Positions 1 through 8,389 of a DNA stretch of 52,514 bases are shown in pieces. A program made the position numbers and the translations under genes. The notes beneath the pieces were generated by a model. It was not told the DNA's origin and did not search any database. It saw only the letters and a list, made by a program, of their open reading frames with translations. Origin of the DNA: Erythrobacter sp. HI0063 (lineage in GTDB: Bacteria; Pseudomonadota; Alphaproteobacteria; Sphingomonadales; Sphingomonadaceae); assembly GCF_001635685.1 (NCBI RefSeq), contig NZ_LWFF01000108.1, positions 1 through 52,514 of the forward strand, in the 5' to 3' direction. Positions within the stretch are counted from its first letter, which is position 1; each line of letters opens with the position of its first letter.

Positions 1-149
1 ATCTGAAGATCATCGGCCGAGGTTGAGTCATCCGGGCCCGCGATGGCTTCGGCCAATCCAGCGATAAGGCGACCGGCAAGCTCTTGCAGGCGCCCGATCC
101 AGCGCGTGGCCCGATCGCGAGCGTCAGGTGCGGGGTCAGGTAGAGTCAT
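1..149 (-). CDS. Partial unknown protein, last gene of the catabolic operon in the window
   Basis: An open frame starts at ATG 149-147 and runs off the left edge, giving 49 residues that begin MTLPDPAPDARDRATRWIG. The ATG overlaps the TGA stop of the preceding gene (ATGA), exactly like most junctions of this operon, so it is very probably a real translationally coupled gene. The visible part is acidic and alanine-rich with a predicted helical stretch and shows no motif that I recognise. No function can be assigned; membership of the acyl-CoA catabolic operon is the only clue. Confidence 0.6.
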   Translation of the reverse strand, partial: MTLPDPAPDARDRATRWIGRLQELAGRLIAGLAEAIAGPDDSTSADDLQ

Positions 150-1024
150 CGGGGCGTCCTTCCGGTGGAATGGGCACTGAGATCGAGGCGGGCCGTCATG
201 CCCACGCGGCCCGCCGCATCAGTACTCCACATCGCAATGGCTTGGTCTTCCGCCCTGGCGTGGAGCAGCAGCGGTTCGCCGGCGAAAGCGGGGCTCTGCG
301 CGCGGAACGCGAAATGCCGCGCCGCGCGCCCCTCCGCCAGCGGCAGCCCTACGTCCAGCAGCAGCGTGGCGATCAGCGGTCCGTGGACGACAAGCCCGCG
401 ATATCCCTCTTCGTCGCGCGCATAGGGGAGATCATAATGGATGCGGTGCGCGTTGTAAGTCAGCGCGGAGTAACGAAACAGCATTACCGGATCGGGCGTG
501 AGTTCGCGGCGAAGATGGGCCCTGTCGAGCGGCTTGTCTGGCGTTGCGTCAATCGTTCTGGCGGGCGCGGTGTCGCCCTCCCCCCGATAGACGATCGTCT
601 GTTTCTCGCGCAGCCTGTCCTCGCCCGCCTGTCGCCAGACATGCTCCACGGTCACGAAGACAAGCGGCCCGCTGCGCCCGGACTTGGGCACGATATCCAC
701 GATCGTCGACACGCGTGTCGCGGCCTCGCCGAGACGGAGCGGCCGAACGATCTCGATCTCGCTGGCGGCCCACATCCTGCGGGGCAATTCGACCGGCGGT
801 AGAAAGCCCCCGCGAGCCGGGTGGCCGTCCGCACCCGTCTGGCCGGGGGCCGCCACATCAAGCGCGTAGAGCCAGTGCCAGGGCAAAGGCAATGCGTCCG
901 CTGGGCCCTCGTCGTGGCCGAGCAGCGCCGCCAGAGCGGCTGCGGGGAAGCGCGCCACGGGGTCGCGCACGCAGCGATCGGACCCGATCCAGCTTTCGAA
1001 AGGCCGCTCCGCGCTCTCAGTCAT
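146..1024 (-). CDS. FAS1-like / MaoC-type hot-dog acyl-CoA dehydratase
   Basis: This 292-residue protein resembles the two-hot-dog hydratases of the mesaconyl-C4-CoA hydratase / FAS1-like dehydratase / HTD2 group, which hydrate or dehydrate CoA thioesters. The C-terminal hot-dog carries the characteristic stretch with YSALTYNAHRIHYD followed by GLVVHGPL (about residues 205-240), where the conserved His and Asp-like positions of R-hydratases sit. The N-terminal half (WHWLYALD, PVELPRRMWA) matches the degenerate first hot-dog. It overlaps the hydroxyacyl-CoA dehydrogenase gene by 8 bp and the next gene by 4 bp. It probably performs a hydration step of a modified beta-oxidation; the exact substrate is unknown. 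Confidence 0.75.
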   Translation of the reverse strand: MTESAERPFESWIGSDRCVRDPVARFPAAALAALLGHDEGPADALPLPWHWLYALDVAAPGQTGADGHPARGGFLPPVELPRRMWAASEIEIVRPLRLGEAATRVSTIVDIVPKSGRSGPLVFVTVEHVWRQAGEDRLREKQTIVYRGEGDTAPARTIDATPDKPLDRAHLRRELTPDPVMLFRYSALTYNAHRIHYDLPYARDEEGYRGLVVHGPLIATLLLDVGLPLAEGRAARHFAFRAQSPAFAGEPLLLHARAEDQAIAMWSTDAAGRVGMTARLDLSAHSTGRTPR

Positions 1025-2531
1025 GGCGCGCCGGCTCGGGCGAAAGCAAGGACAACCCCAGACGCGCGCGGCGCGCCAGCCAGGGTGCGGGGCGATAGCG
1101 CGGATCGCCGGTGACGCGCTGCAACCCTTCGAGGATGGTCAGCACCCGCGCGGGCCCGATCGCATCGCCCCAGCCGAGCGGACCGTCGGGATAGCCCAGG
1201 CCCAGCCGCACGGCATCCTCGAGATCATCTACGGTAGCGATCCCGCGCTGGGCGATGTTGGCCGCGATATTGACGACCACCGCCAAGACGCGCTGACAGA
1301 TGAAGCCCGGGCTGTCCGCGATCATGGTAACCCCGGCATCACCCGAGGCGAGCATGGCGTGTGCCGCATCCCGGTAGCGCGGCAGCGTCGCGGCGGTCAT
1401 CATCGCCGTGCGGTGGCGGTCTAGGCGCGGTAGCGGATCGACCGCCACCGTGCGCGCGGCATCTAGCCCGCGCTCGAGTGCGGCCGTCGTCGCATCGACA
1501 CCCCAGGGTTGCACGATGAGGACGCTGTCCGCTTCCGCCTGCCCGACCGCATGCGATCCGGCCAGGGCGCACAACCTTTCCGCGTCTGGCGCCTCCGGAT
1601 CGATCCAGACCGAAACGCCATCGGGGAATGCTGGCGCCGGCAGTCCGGCATCCTCGCGCTCGCAATCCTGGTAACGATACCATCCCTCGCCCGATTTGCG
1701 GCCATGCAGGCCCGCCGCGATCCGCGGCGGAACTAGCGATGAAGGGCGGAAGCGCGGTTCCTGTTGGAACTGTTCGTAGATCGCCTCCATCACCCGGCCC
1801 GACACATCCAGCCCGGTAAGGTCAAGCAACTCGAACGGCCCCATGCGAAAACCCGCCGATAGGCGCAGGACGCGGTCGATCTCGACATGTGTGCAGACCT
1901 GCTCCTCCAGAATCCGCAAACCTTCCGTATAAAGGCCGCGCCCGGCATGGTTGACCACGAAGCCCGGCTGATCCGCCGCGGCGATGGCGCGATGCCCCGT
2001 GCTCGCGACGAGCGTTCTCAGCCGCGCGACAACATCCGGCGCCGTGCGCACGCCCGCGATGACCTCGACCACGCGCATCAGCGGCACGGGGTTGAAGAAG
2101 TGCAGTCCAGCAACCCGCTCCGGCCGCTCGCATCCGGCGGCGATCTCCGAAACCATGAGCGAGGAGGTGTTGGTGGCAAGGATAGCCTCGCGTGGGACGA
2201 TCCTCTCGAGGTCCCCAAACACGGTGCGCTTGACCGAAAGATCCTCGACAATGGCCTCGATCACGAGCGTGCAGTCGGCTAGCCCGGCGAGATCGTCGTG
2301 CGCGGACATCGCGCCGCGCGCCAATCGGGCGGCGTCCGCGTCCATCCGGCCTTTCGCGACCAGCGTGTCGAACATCGCGCCCACGGCGTCGAGCGCGTCC
2401 CGAGCAGCGCCGGGTACCGCATCGACGCAGTGGACCCGGTGTCCCGCCGCAGCAAACAGCTGCACGATTCCGCGCCCCATCGTTCCTGCGCCGACAACGC
2501 CGACGGTCTGCTGCTGGTCCGTATTCAGCAT
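1017..2531 (-). CDS. 3-hydroxyacyl-CoA dehydrogenase, two-domain (PaaH/FadB-like)
   Basis: A 504-residue NAD-dependent L-3-hydroxyacyl-CoA dehydrogenase. The N-terminus has the Rossmann motif VGVVGAGTMGRGI (about residues 11-23), and the substrate-binding region contains ATNTSSL and GLHFFNPVPLMRVVEV, typical of the family. Two C-terminal 6-phosphogluconate-dehydrogenase-like domains follow, the first with QPGFVVNHAGRGL and the second with DSPGFICQRVLAVVVN, as in PaaH/PaaC-type enzymes, which are about this length. It is translationally coupled to an enoyl-CoA hydratase upstream (ATGCTGA overlap) and a hydratase downstream, so it supplies the dehydrogenation step of the operon's beta-oxidation. 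Confidence 0.92.
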   Translation of the reverse strand: MLNTDQQQTVGVVGAGTMGRGIVQLFAAAGHRVHCVDAVPGAARDALDAVGAMFDTLVAKGRMDADAARLARGAMSAHDDLAGLADCTLVIEAIVEDLSVKRTVFGDLERIVPREAILATNTSSLMVSEIAAGCERPERVAGLHFFNPVPLMRVVEVIAGVRTAPDVVARLRTLVASTGHRAIAAADQPGFVVNHAGRGLYTEGLRILEEQVCTHVEIDRVLRLSAGFRMGPFELLDLTGLDVSGRVMEAIYEQFQQEPRFRPSSLVPPRIAAGLHGRKSGEGWYRYQDCEREDAGLPAPAFPDGVSVWIDPEAPDAERLCALAGSHAVGQAEADSVLIVQPWGVDATTAALERGLDAARTVAVDPLPRLDRHRTAMMTAATLPRYRDAAHAMLASGDAGVTMIADSPGFICQRVLAVVVNIAANIAQRGIATVDDLEDAVRLGLGYPDGPLGWGDAIGPARVLTILEGLQRVTGDPRYRPAPWLARRARLGLSLLSPEPARHD

Positions 2532-3307
2532 CCGCGAAACTCCGGGCGTCGCTTTTCCAGAAAAGCCGTCATACCTTCACTCTTGTCCCACGTGTCGAAG
2601 AGCAGCAGAAATTCGCGGTTTTCCAGCGCGAGAGCCGCCTCCAGCGGCAAATCGGCACCGAGCGCGAGCGTGCGCTTCGTTGCCGCCACCGCACGGGCGG
2701 GCATGTGCGCTGCGCGGCGCGCGAGCGCCATGGCGGCGTCGACGGCCATACCCTGTTCGGTCAGGACCGCGACGAGGCCGAGCGCATGGGCCCGTTCGCC
2801 GGATAGCCGTTCGCCTGCATAGAGCATGGCCCCGGCAACCGATTTTCCGACCGCGCGGATCAGGCGCTGGGTTCCACCCGCACCGGGCATGATGCCGACA
2901 CCCAGCTCAGGCTGGCCGAAGGCAGCGCCGCGATCGGCCACGATCACGTCGCAAAGCAGCGCCAGCTCACATCCCGCGCCAAGCGCCACGCCGTTCACCG
3001 CCGCGAACAGCGGCTTGGGGCAGTGAACCAGGGGTGCCCAGTAAGACGGCAACGCAAGGTTGGCGACTTCTTGCGCACCCTTTTCCGCCAGCAACGACAG
3101 ATCCGCGCCGGCAGCGAACACCGTATCGCTACCTGCGATCACGATGGCGCGGATCCCGTCTTCGGCGACAAGCGCCTCGACCGCTTTCGCCAGGGCGCGC
3201 CGCATGGCCAGGTCCAGCGCGTTGTGCTTTTCCGGGCGGTTGAGCCTGACCAGCGCGACCGCACCGTCCCGCTCCACCTGGACAATTTCCTGATCCGAGG
3301 GCGTCAT
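2525..3307 (-). CDS. Enoyl-CoA hydratase/isomerase (crotonase) 1
   Basis: A 260-residue crotonase-fold protein. Visible family signatures are the N-terminal LNRPEKHNALDLAM, the oxyanion-hole segment FAAGADLSLLAE (about residues 64-75), the second oxyanion loop AAVNGVALGAGCELALLCD, and FGQPELGVGIMPGAGGTQRL, in which Glu of QPELG and the downstream acidic position correspond to catalytic carboxylates of true hydratases. The length is normal. It overlaps both neighbours (4 and 7 bp). It probably hydrates the 2-enoyl-CoA for the adjacent dehydrogenase. Of the three crotonases in the operon this one is closest to a canonical hydratase. Confidence 0.9.
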   Translation of the reverse strand: MTPSDQEIVQVERDGAVALVRLNRPEKHNALDLAMRRALAKAVEALVAEDGIRAIVIAGSDTVFAAGADLSLLAEKGAQEVANLALPSYWAPLVHCPKPLFAAVNGVALGAGCELALLCDVIVADRGAAFGQPELGVGIMPGAGGTQRLIRAVGKSVAGAMLYAGERLSGERAHALGLVAVLTEQGMAVDAAMALARRAAHMPARAVAATKRTLALGADLPLEAALALENREFLLLFDTWDKSEGMTAFLEKRRPEFRGC

Positions 3308-4089
3308 CGCCGCGCAGCTTTCGTGAAATCGGGTTTCCGCTTTTCCGCGAAAGCAGCGAAGCCTTCCGCGAATTCGGGGCCGGTCAGGCAGATCGCCTGA
3401 TCGTCGGCTTCGCGCCGCAATTCGGCATCGAGCGCTTCGGCGCCTGCATTCAGACGCTCGCGCATCCGCAGAAACGCGCCCATCGGCAGGTCGGCGAGGC
3501 GCTGCGCCGCGTCCAGCGCCGCATCCATTGCCGCGCCCTTCGCCGTCACCGCATCCGCCAGCCCGAGGCGGTGGGCCTCGGCCCCCTTAATGGTATCGCC
3601 TGACGTCAAGACGCGGCGCGCCGGGCCGATCCCGATCCTGCGCGGCAGGGTCAGCAACTGGCCCCAGTCGGGCGTCAGGCCGAGCGTCAGGAAGGGAAAC
3701 AGTATGCGCGCATCCTCCTCCGCGACGATGTGATCGCCCAGCAGGGCCATGCCGACCGCACCGCCCGCGGCCACACCTTCGACCGCGGTGATCACCGGAA
3801 ACGGCGCCTGCGCGATGGCGCCGCACAGGCGATGGATATGCTCCATCCGCGAGCGGGCACCGGCTTCGTCCAGCCCTGCCATGCTCGGCAGGTCGCCCCC
3901 GGCGGAGAGCACGCCGCCTACGCCGCCGATCACGAGCGCGCGCGTTTCGTCGTCGCTGCCAAGCTCGCCGATACGCTCGTACATCGCCTCGCGAACGGCA
4001 TGATCGATCGCGTTGCGCTTGTCCGGCCGGTTGATCAGCAGCCGCGCGACACCAACGCGCGGCCGGTCGAGAAGCACGACCGCGTTCAT
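3304..4089 (-). CDS. Enoyl-CoA hydratase/isomerase (crotonase) 2
   Basis: A 261-residue crotonase-superfamily protein with LLINRPDKRNAIDHAV near the N-terminus, the oxyanion-loop LSAGGDLPSM, AVEGVAAGGAVGMALLGD and FPFLTLGLTPDWGQLLTLP. The usual QPE-type glutamate region is replaced by FPFLTLGL, so it may be an isomerase, a hydrolase-like or divergent member rather than a standard hydratase. The C-terminal EFAEGFAAFAEKRKPDF is typical of the family. It begins 4 bp inside the stop of the thiolase gene and overlaps the next crotonase by 4 bp, indicating coupled translation. Confidence 0.88.
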   Translation of the reverse strand: MNAVVLLDRPRVGVARLLINRPDKRNAIDHAVREAMYERIGELGSDDETRALVIGGVGGVLSAGGDLPSMAGLDEAGARSRMEHIHRLCGAIAQAPFPVITAVEGVAAGGAVGMALLGDHIVAEEDARILFPFLTLGLTPDWGQLLTLPRRIGIGPARRVLTSGDTIKGAEAHRLGLADAVTAKGAAMDAALDAAQRLADLPMGAFLRMRERLNAGAEALDAELRREADDQAICLTGPEFAEGFAAFAEKRKPDFTKAARR

Positions 4090-5288
4090 GCCTTTTCCAG
4101 CCCCGCGATCAGCACCGAACAGACATTCTGCGATGGCTGCCCGCCCAGATTATGCGTCAGCCCGATCTTCGGATCGGCAAGCTGGCGCGCGCCCGCGCGG
4201 CCGAGCAGCTGAAGATAAACTTCGTAGAGCATGCGGATGCCGCTCGCCCCGACGGGATGGCCGAAGCATTTCAGGCCGCCGTCGATCTGGCACGGAATGC
4301 GCCCGTCAGCATCGAACGCACCGTCAAGTACGTCGCGCACCGCCCCGCCTTCGTCAGCAAGCCCGAGATCCTCCATCGTCACCAGCTCGGTGACCGAAAA
4401 GCAGTCGTGGACTTCGGTCAGGTCGATGCCCCGCCGCGGATCTGCGATCCCGGCCTCGTCATAGGCGCGCCGAGCGGCGATGCGGGCGGTGTGGAAATAG
4501 CTACCGTCCCAGCCCGATCCCTGCAATTCCCACCCGTTGGACGTAGCCAGCTGAAGCGCCTTGAACGTGACAAGATCGTTCTTGCCCAGCGACCGCGCGA
4601 TAGCGGGCGTGGTCACGATCACCGCCGCCGCGCCGTCCGACACGCCGCAGCAATCGAACAGGCCCAGCGGTTCGGCAATGATCGGCGCGTCGAGGACCTG
4701 TTCCACGGTGATCGGCTTGCGCAGATGCGCCTTGGGGTTCTTGGCGCCGTTGTCGTGGCTCTTGACCGAGACATGCGCGATCGCGCGCTTGAGCAGATCG
4801 GCATCGATCCCGTGCTTGGCGCGATAGGCGCTGGCCAGCTGGGCAAAATTCGCGGGCGCGACCGCCGCCGGATACCATTGCGGGATCAGCGTTCCGACAT
4901 TGGTGACGGGCAGGCCGCCATAGCCGGTGTCCTTCAGCTTCTCGACTCCCAGCGCCAGTGCGATATCGGTCGCACCCGCTGCTACGGAATAGACCGCGTT
5001 GCGAATCGCGTCCGATCCGCCGGCGCAGAAATTCTCTACCCGCGTCACGCCGATATTGGGCAGGCGCAGCGCGATCGACATCGGCACGCCGCCGCGCCCG
5101 GTGCCAACATCGGGCATGTGCGTCGAAAACCAAGCTGCGTCGATCTGGCCGGGCTCGATGCCAGCATCCTCCAGCGCTTCGCCAAAGGCCTCGACCATCA
5201 GGTCTTCCGGGCTGGCGTCCCAGCGTTCGCCGAAGCGGGTGCATCCCATGCCCAGGATCGCGACCCTATCCTTGATTCCGCTCGCCAT
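4086..5288 (-). CDS. Thiolase, SCP-x / lipid-transfer-protein type
   Basis: A 400-residue thiolase-superfamily protein of the SCP-x-like / acetyl-CoA acetyltransferase subgroup that often partners DUF35 proteins. The probable nucleophile is Cys88 in VENFCAGGSDAIRN; HDCFSVTELVTMEDLGL and CFGHPVGASGIRM carry the C-terminal catalytic His region. It lies one base after the HMG-CoA-synthase-like/DUF35 fusion gene and overlaps the following crotonase gene. In archaeal and actinobacterial systems thiolase, DUF35 and HMG-CoA-synthase-like proteins act as complexes or as thiolase/retro-aldolase pairs, so thiolytic or retro-aldol cleavage of a branched acyl-CoA is a reasonable inference. Confidence 0.88.
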   Translation of the reverse strand: MASGIKDRVAILGMGCTRFGERWDASPEDLMVEAFGEALEDAGIEPGQIDAAWFSTHMPDVGTGRGGVPMSIALRLPNIGVTRVENFCAGGSDAIRNAVYSVAAGATDIALALGVEKLKDTGYGGLPVTNVGTLIPQWYPAAVAPANFAQLASAYRAKHGIDADLLKRAIAHVSVKSHDNGAKNPKAHLRKPITVEQVLDAPIIAEPLGLFDCCGVSDGAAAVIVTTPAIARSLGKNDLVTFKALQLATSNGWELQGSGWDGSYFHTARIAARRAYDEAGIADPRRGIDLTEVHDCFSVTELVTMEDLGLADEGGAVRDVLDGAFDADGRIPCQIDGGLKCFGHPVGASGIRMLYEVYLQLLGRAGARQLADPKIGLTHNLGGQPSQNVCSVLIAGLEKA

Positions 5289-5289
5289 G

Positions 5290-6750
5290 TCAGTGTTCCT
5301 CCTGTGCGGGCCGCGCGGACGTCGCCTTCCAGAAATAGCGGCGATATCCGCGCGTCTCGTCGATCGCCTTGATCCGGAATGTCATCTCCACATCCATCCC
5401 ACTATCGATCGCGTCCGGATCGACGTCGGTGAATTCCATCAGGACGCGCCCGCCCCCGTCGAAATCGATCTGCCCGTAGCAATGCGGCGGGGACCGGTGG
5501 AACGAGAGGTATTCCGCCGACCAGCTGAGCACCTTGGCCGGGCGTTCGGCCAAACCATAGGGGCGCTGCGTGTCCTTCAGTGGCTGCCCCTCGGCGTAGA
5601 TGATGCGGCTCGGCGGAAAGCTGACTTCTCCCGTCACCTCGCACCGGCCCGCTACGAAACCAAGCAACGCGTCTTCATGGCGATAGGCGGTCGACAGGGC
5701 AGTCTTCTGATCCTGTTCGCCTCGCATCCCGCGCTCCAGCGCGATCTCGCCCTTGAAGGAGAGGAATTTGGTATAGCGGTCTTCCTCCACCCCGCGCGCC
5801 ATCCAGCCCGACACGCCTCTCAGGGGGCGTACCGCCCCCACCTCGTCCGTGACGCGAAACACCATTGCCTGCGCGCCGCTGCCGAACTGGCCCAGGACGA
5901 TGAGTTCGCCCGGCTTCGCGGTTTCGAGCACCTTGGCGCACAGGATCAGCGCATGGGCGGTGCCGCATTCGCCGATCCGCTCGAACAGCGTGGGCACGAC
6001 CGCATCGGCCGGAATGCCGACGGCCTTGGCGACCTGCGCATCGATGTTGCGAAGCGTGCTGGGCATGATGAAGTGATCCACCGATCCCGGATCGATGCCC
6101 GCATCGGCCAGTGCCGCGCCGATGACGCCGGGCATCATCTTCGACATGCCCTCGTCGCGCACCCAGCGTTCTTCCCAGACATAGTCGAACGGCTCGCCCG
6201 CAAGACGAAAGCGGTCCACGAAATCGACGCTCTCGCTCGCGCTGCCAAGAAATTGCGCCAACACGCCCTCGCTGCCGATCGTCAGCGCGGCGGCGCCGTC
6301 GCCAAACGCCAGTTCCGACCCGCTGCCCGGGCGGGCCCGCCGGGCATCGGCGGACAGCACCAGCGCGTCGCCGCGCCCGGCGGCAACCGCATCGAGCGCG
6401 TGTTGCAGGGCGGTGAGGCCGGCGCGCTGGCTGCCGCCGACATCGCTCGCGGCGACACTCCTGTCCAGCGTCAGCGCGCGCGCCACGATTGCGCCGTTCA
6501 GCCGCTCCGCGAAGGGCAGCGTGGTCGAGGCGAGCATGAGCGCGGCGATATTTCCGCGATCGTCCCCGCGCCCGAGGCAGTCGCGCGCGGCGGCGACCGC
6601 CATGGTCACCACGTCCTCGTCCCAATTGGCGAGCGTGCGCGTGCCCTTGCCGCGGATATTGGGCGCATACCACGCATTGGCCTCGGCGATCGCCTGCCTG
6701 CGCATCCGCAGCCGGGGCAGATAGGCCCCATAGCCGGTAATTCCGATCAC
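5290..6750 (-). CDS. HMG-CoA-synthase-like protein fused to DUF35 OB-fold
   Basis: I start this 486-residue protein at GTG 6750, because that GTG overlaps the upstream TGA (GTGA) as elsewhere in the operon and the protein then begins with the family start VIGITGYGAYLP. Residues 1 to about 330 have the thiolase-like fold of archaeal-type HMG-CoA synthases (GYGAYLPRLRM, ALMLASTTLPFAERLN, FGDGAAALTIG, LFERIGECGTAHALILC). Residues from about 360 onward resemble the OB-fold DUF35 protein that normally binds HMG-CoA synthase as a separate subunit. Two oddities are visible: the region aligning with the catalytic ACKAG reads SQRAG (residues 107-111), with no cysteine, and the DUF35 zinc-ribbon CxxC pairs are absent. 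It may therefore be a non-canonical decarboxylase, aldolase or scaffold for the neighbouring thiolase. Confidence 0.82.
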   Translation of the reverse strand: MIGITGYGAYLPRLRMRRQAIAEANAWYAPNIRGKGTRTLANWDEDVVTMAVAAARDCLGRGDDRGNIAALMLASTTLPFAERLNGAIVARALTLDRSVAASDVGGSQRAGLTALQHALDAVAAGRGDALVLSADARRARPGSGSELAFGDGAAALTIGSEGVLAQFLGSASESVDFVDRFRLAGEPFDYVWEERWVRDEGMSKMMPGVIGAALADAGIDPGSVDHFIMPSTLRNIDAQVAKAVGIPADAVVPTLFERIGECGTAHALILCAKVLETAKPGELIVLGQFGSGAQAMVFRVTDEVGAVRPLRGVSGWMARGVEEDRYTKFLSFKGEIALERGMRGEQDQKTALSTAYRHEDALLGFVAGRCEVTGEVSFPPSRIIYAEGQPLKDTQRPYGLAERPAKVLSWSAEYLSFHRSPPHCYGQIDFDGGGRVLMEFTDVDPDAIDSGMDVEMTFRIKAIDETRGYRRYFWKATSARPAQEEH

Positions 6751-7661
6751 GCCGCAGTCTCCCCGAAATGCTTTTGCAGGAATCGTCCGCCCTGCCCGAT
6801 CGCCTCGCCCGCTTCGGGCAGGAGATCGGGAAATTGTTGGAACACATGGATCATGCCGGGCCACACCTGCGCCTCCGCAGAGACGCCCGCCGCCCGCGCG
6901 CGTTGCGCGAAATCGACACTGTCGCTCAACACCGTTTCGCGGTCGCCCACCTGAAACAGCAGCGGGGGCAAGCCCGAAAGGTCGGCGAAGAGTGGGGAAA
7001 CGGCCGGATCGCTCGGATCGGCTCCGGCCAGCATCCCCTGCGCGATCGCGCGGATCATCCGGCGGTCATGGATCGGATCGGCATCCGCCCGGCTGTCGAA
7101 GCTTTCGCCGCTGGCCGTCAGGTCGGTCCAGGCGGAAAGCAGATAGGCCGCGGCGGGCAGATCCTCGCCGCCGTCGCGAAGGCGCAGAATCGCGCCGAGC
7201 GCCAGGCAACCGCCCGCGCTGTCTCCGGCCAGCGCCAAATCGCTGGCGGCATAACCCTGCGCGCGAAGCCAGCGCCACGCGACCAGCGTATCGTCGAGTG
7301 CTGCGGGAAATGGGTGTTCGGGAGCGAGACGATAGTCGAGACCGAGGACCGGGGCGCCCGTCGCGCGCGACAGATCGGCCATGAGCCGATGATGCGACCG
7401 CGGCGAGCCGAGCCGGAAGCCACCGCCGTGAAGATAGAGGATCGCGTTCGCACCGCCGCGACCGTCTTCGTTTGTTCCGTGCGCGCGCAGCCAAGCCGCG
7501 TCTAGGTCGCCGATGCGCACGGGCTCAAGCGCGGCGTCGGGCGGCGCCAGCGGCGCGAACAGCCGATCCCAATCCGCACGCATCGCGGCGAGCGGCGTGT
7601 CGCGCCGCCAGCTGCCATAGACCGCGCGCACCCGCTCGATCGCCTGATCGACCTTGCTCAT
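6747..7661 (-). CDS. Alpha/beta hydrolase, hormone-sensitive-lipase family esterase
   Basis: A 304-residue serine hydrolase of the HSL (bacterial family IV) group. It shows the HGGG oxyanion motif at residues 78-81 (YLHGGGFRLGS), the nucleophile elbow GDSAGG with Ser148, the acid near QVGDRETVL and the His in WPGMIHVFQQF. There is no signal peptide, so it should be cytoplasmic. It probably hydrolyses an ester or lactone intermediate. It overlaps the GTG start of the HMG-CoA-synthase-like gene and the stop of the SDR gene by 4 bp each, so it is an integral part of the operon. Confidence 0.9.
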   Translation of the reverse strand: MSKVDQAIERVRAVYGSWRRDTPLAAMRADWDRLFAPLAPPDAALEPVRIGDLDAAWLRAHGTNEDGRGGANAILYLHGGGFRLGSPRSHHRLMADLSRATGAPVLGLDYRLAPEHPFPAALDDTLVAWRWLRAQGYAASDLALAGDSAGGCLALGAILRLRDGGEDLPAAAYLLSAWTDLTASGESFDSRADADPIHDRRMIRAIAQGMLAGADPSDPAVSPLFADLSGLPPLLFQVGDRETVLSDSVDFAQRARAAGVSAEAQVWPGMIHVFQQFPDLLPEAGEAIGQGGRFLQKHFGETAA

Positions 7662-8389
7662 GCGCCGCAGCCCATCCCGCCCGAGACGCCCAGCACCTCG
7701 CCGGTGACGAAGGCGGCACCCTCGCTAGCGAGGAAGCCGACCGCGGCGGCGACCTCTTCCGGCGTGCCCAATCGACCCATCAGGGGCGCGGCCTCCATCG
7801 CGTGCAGCAGGCGTTCGCCGCGCGCGTTAACTGCGGCGCGCAAGAGCGGCGTGTCGACCGGGCCGGGTGCCACCACATTGGCGGTGATCCCGCGATCCGC
7901 ATTCTCGCGCGCGATCGAACGGGCAAAGCCGATCACCCCCGCCTTCGCCGCGGCATAGACCGCCCCGCCGCGCGAACCCAGCCGACCTGCCTCCGATGCG
8001 ATCATGACGATCCGCCCCGCGCCCGCCGCGCGCATGGCGGGCAACGTGACATGGGTGATCGCGAAGACTGCTTCGAGATTGATCGCTAGCAGGCGGCGCC
8101 AGTCCTCCGGCGTGGTGTCGGTGAAGAAGGCATGCTGATCGATGCCCGCATTGTTCACCACGACCGCGAAGGCGGGTGCGTCCGCAAGCGCGCCCGCAAT
8201 CGCGCGCTGGTCCGTCAGGTCGAGCAGGAGCGGGCGGGCGCCGGTCTCCTCGGCAAGCCGGTCGAGCGCCGCGCCGTCTCGGTCGATCGCCGTGACCGCG
8301 CATCCATCCGCGACCAGACGGCGCACGATCGCGGCGCCGATGCCCTGGCCCGCGCCGGTCACCAGGGCGCGTCTGGCTTCCCCCGTCAT
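7658..8389 (-). CDS. Short-chain dehydrogenase/reductase
   Basis: A 243-residue classical SDR. The start at ATG 8389 is preferred over upstream in-frame starts because it overlaps the crotonase stop (ATGA) and gives a standard N-terminus, MTGEARRALVTGAGQGIG. The TGAGQGIG cofactor motif (11-18), NNAG (79-82), Ser132, Tyr145 and Lys149 of the catalytic set are present, and APGPVDTPLL and the C-terminal GEVLGVSGGM are typical of FabG-like enzymes. It probably oxidises a hydroxyl of the substrate skeleton or a hydroxyacyl-CoA with NAD(P). Confidence 0.9.
   Translation of the reverse strand: MTGEARRALVTGAGQGIGAAIVRRLVADGCAVTAIDRDGAALDRLAEETGARPLLLDLTDQRAIAGALADAPAFAVVVNNAGIDQHAFFTDTTPEDWRRLLAINLEAVFAITHVTLPAMRAAGAGRIVMIASEAGRLGSRGGAVYAAAKAGVIGFARSIARENADRGITANVVAPGPVDTPLLRAAVNARGERLLHAMEAAPLMGRLGTPEEVAAAVGFLASEGAAFVTGEVLGVSGGMGCGA

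Noticed and set aside
5290-6750. Assignment of the fusion protein as a functional HMG-CoA synthase.
   Set aside because: The catalytic cysteine position appears to be Gln and the context is catabolic, so the family name is kept but not the activity.
4152-6954. Long plus-strand open frames opposite the thiolase and HMG-CoA-synthase-like genes.
   Set aside because: High GC content removes stop codons in the opposite strand; the translations are arginine-rich and match nothing.
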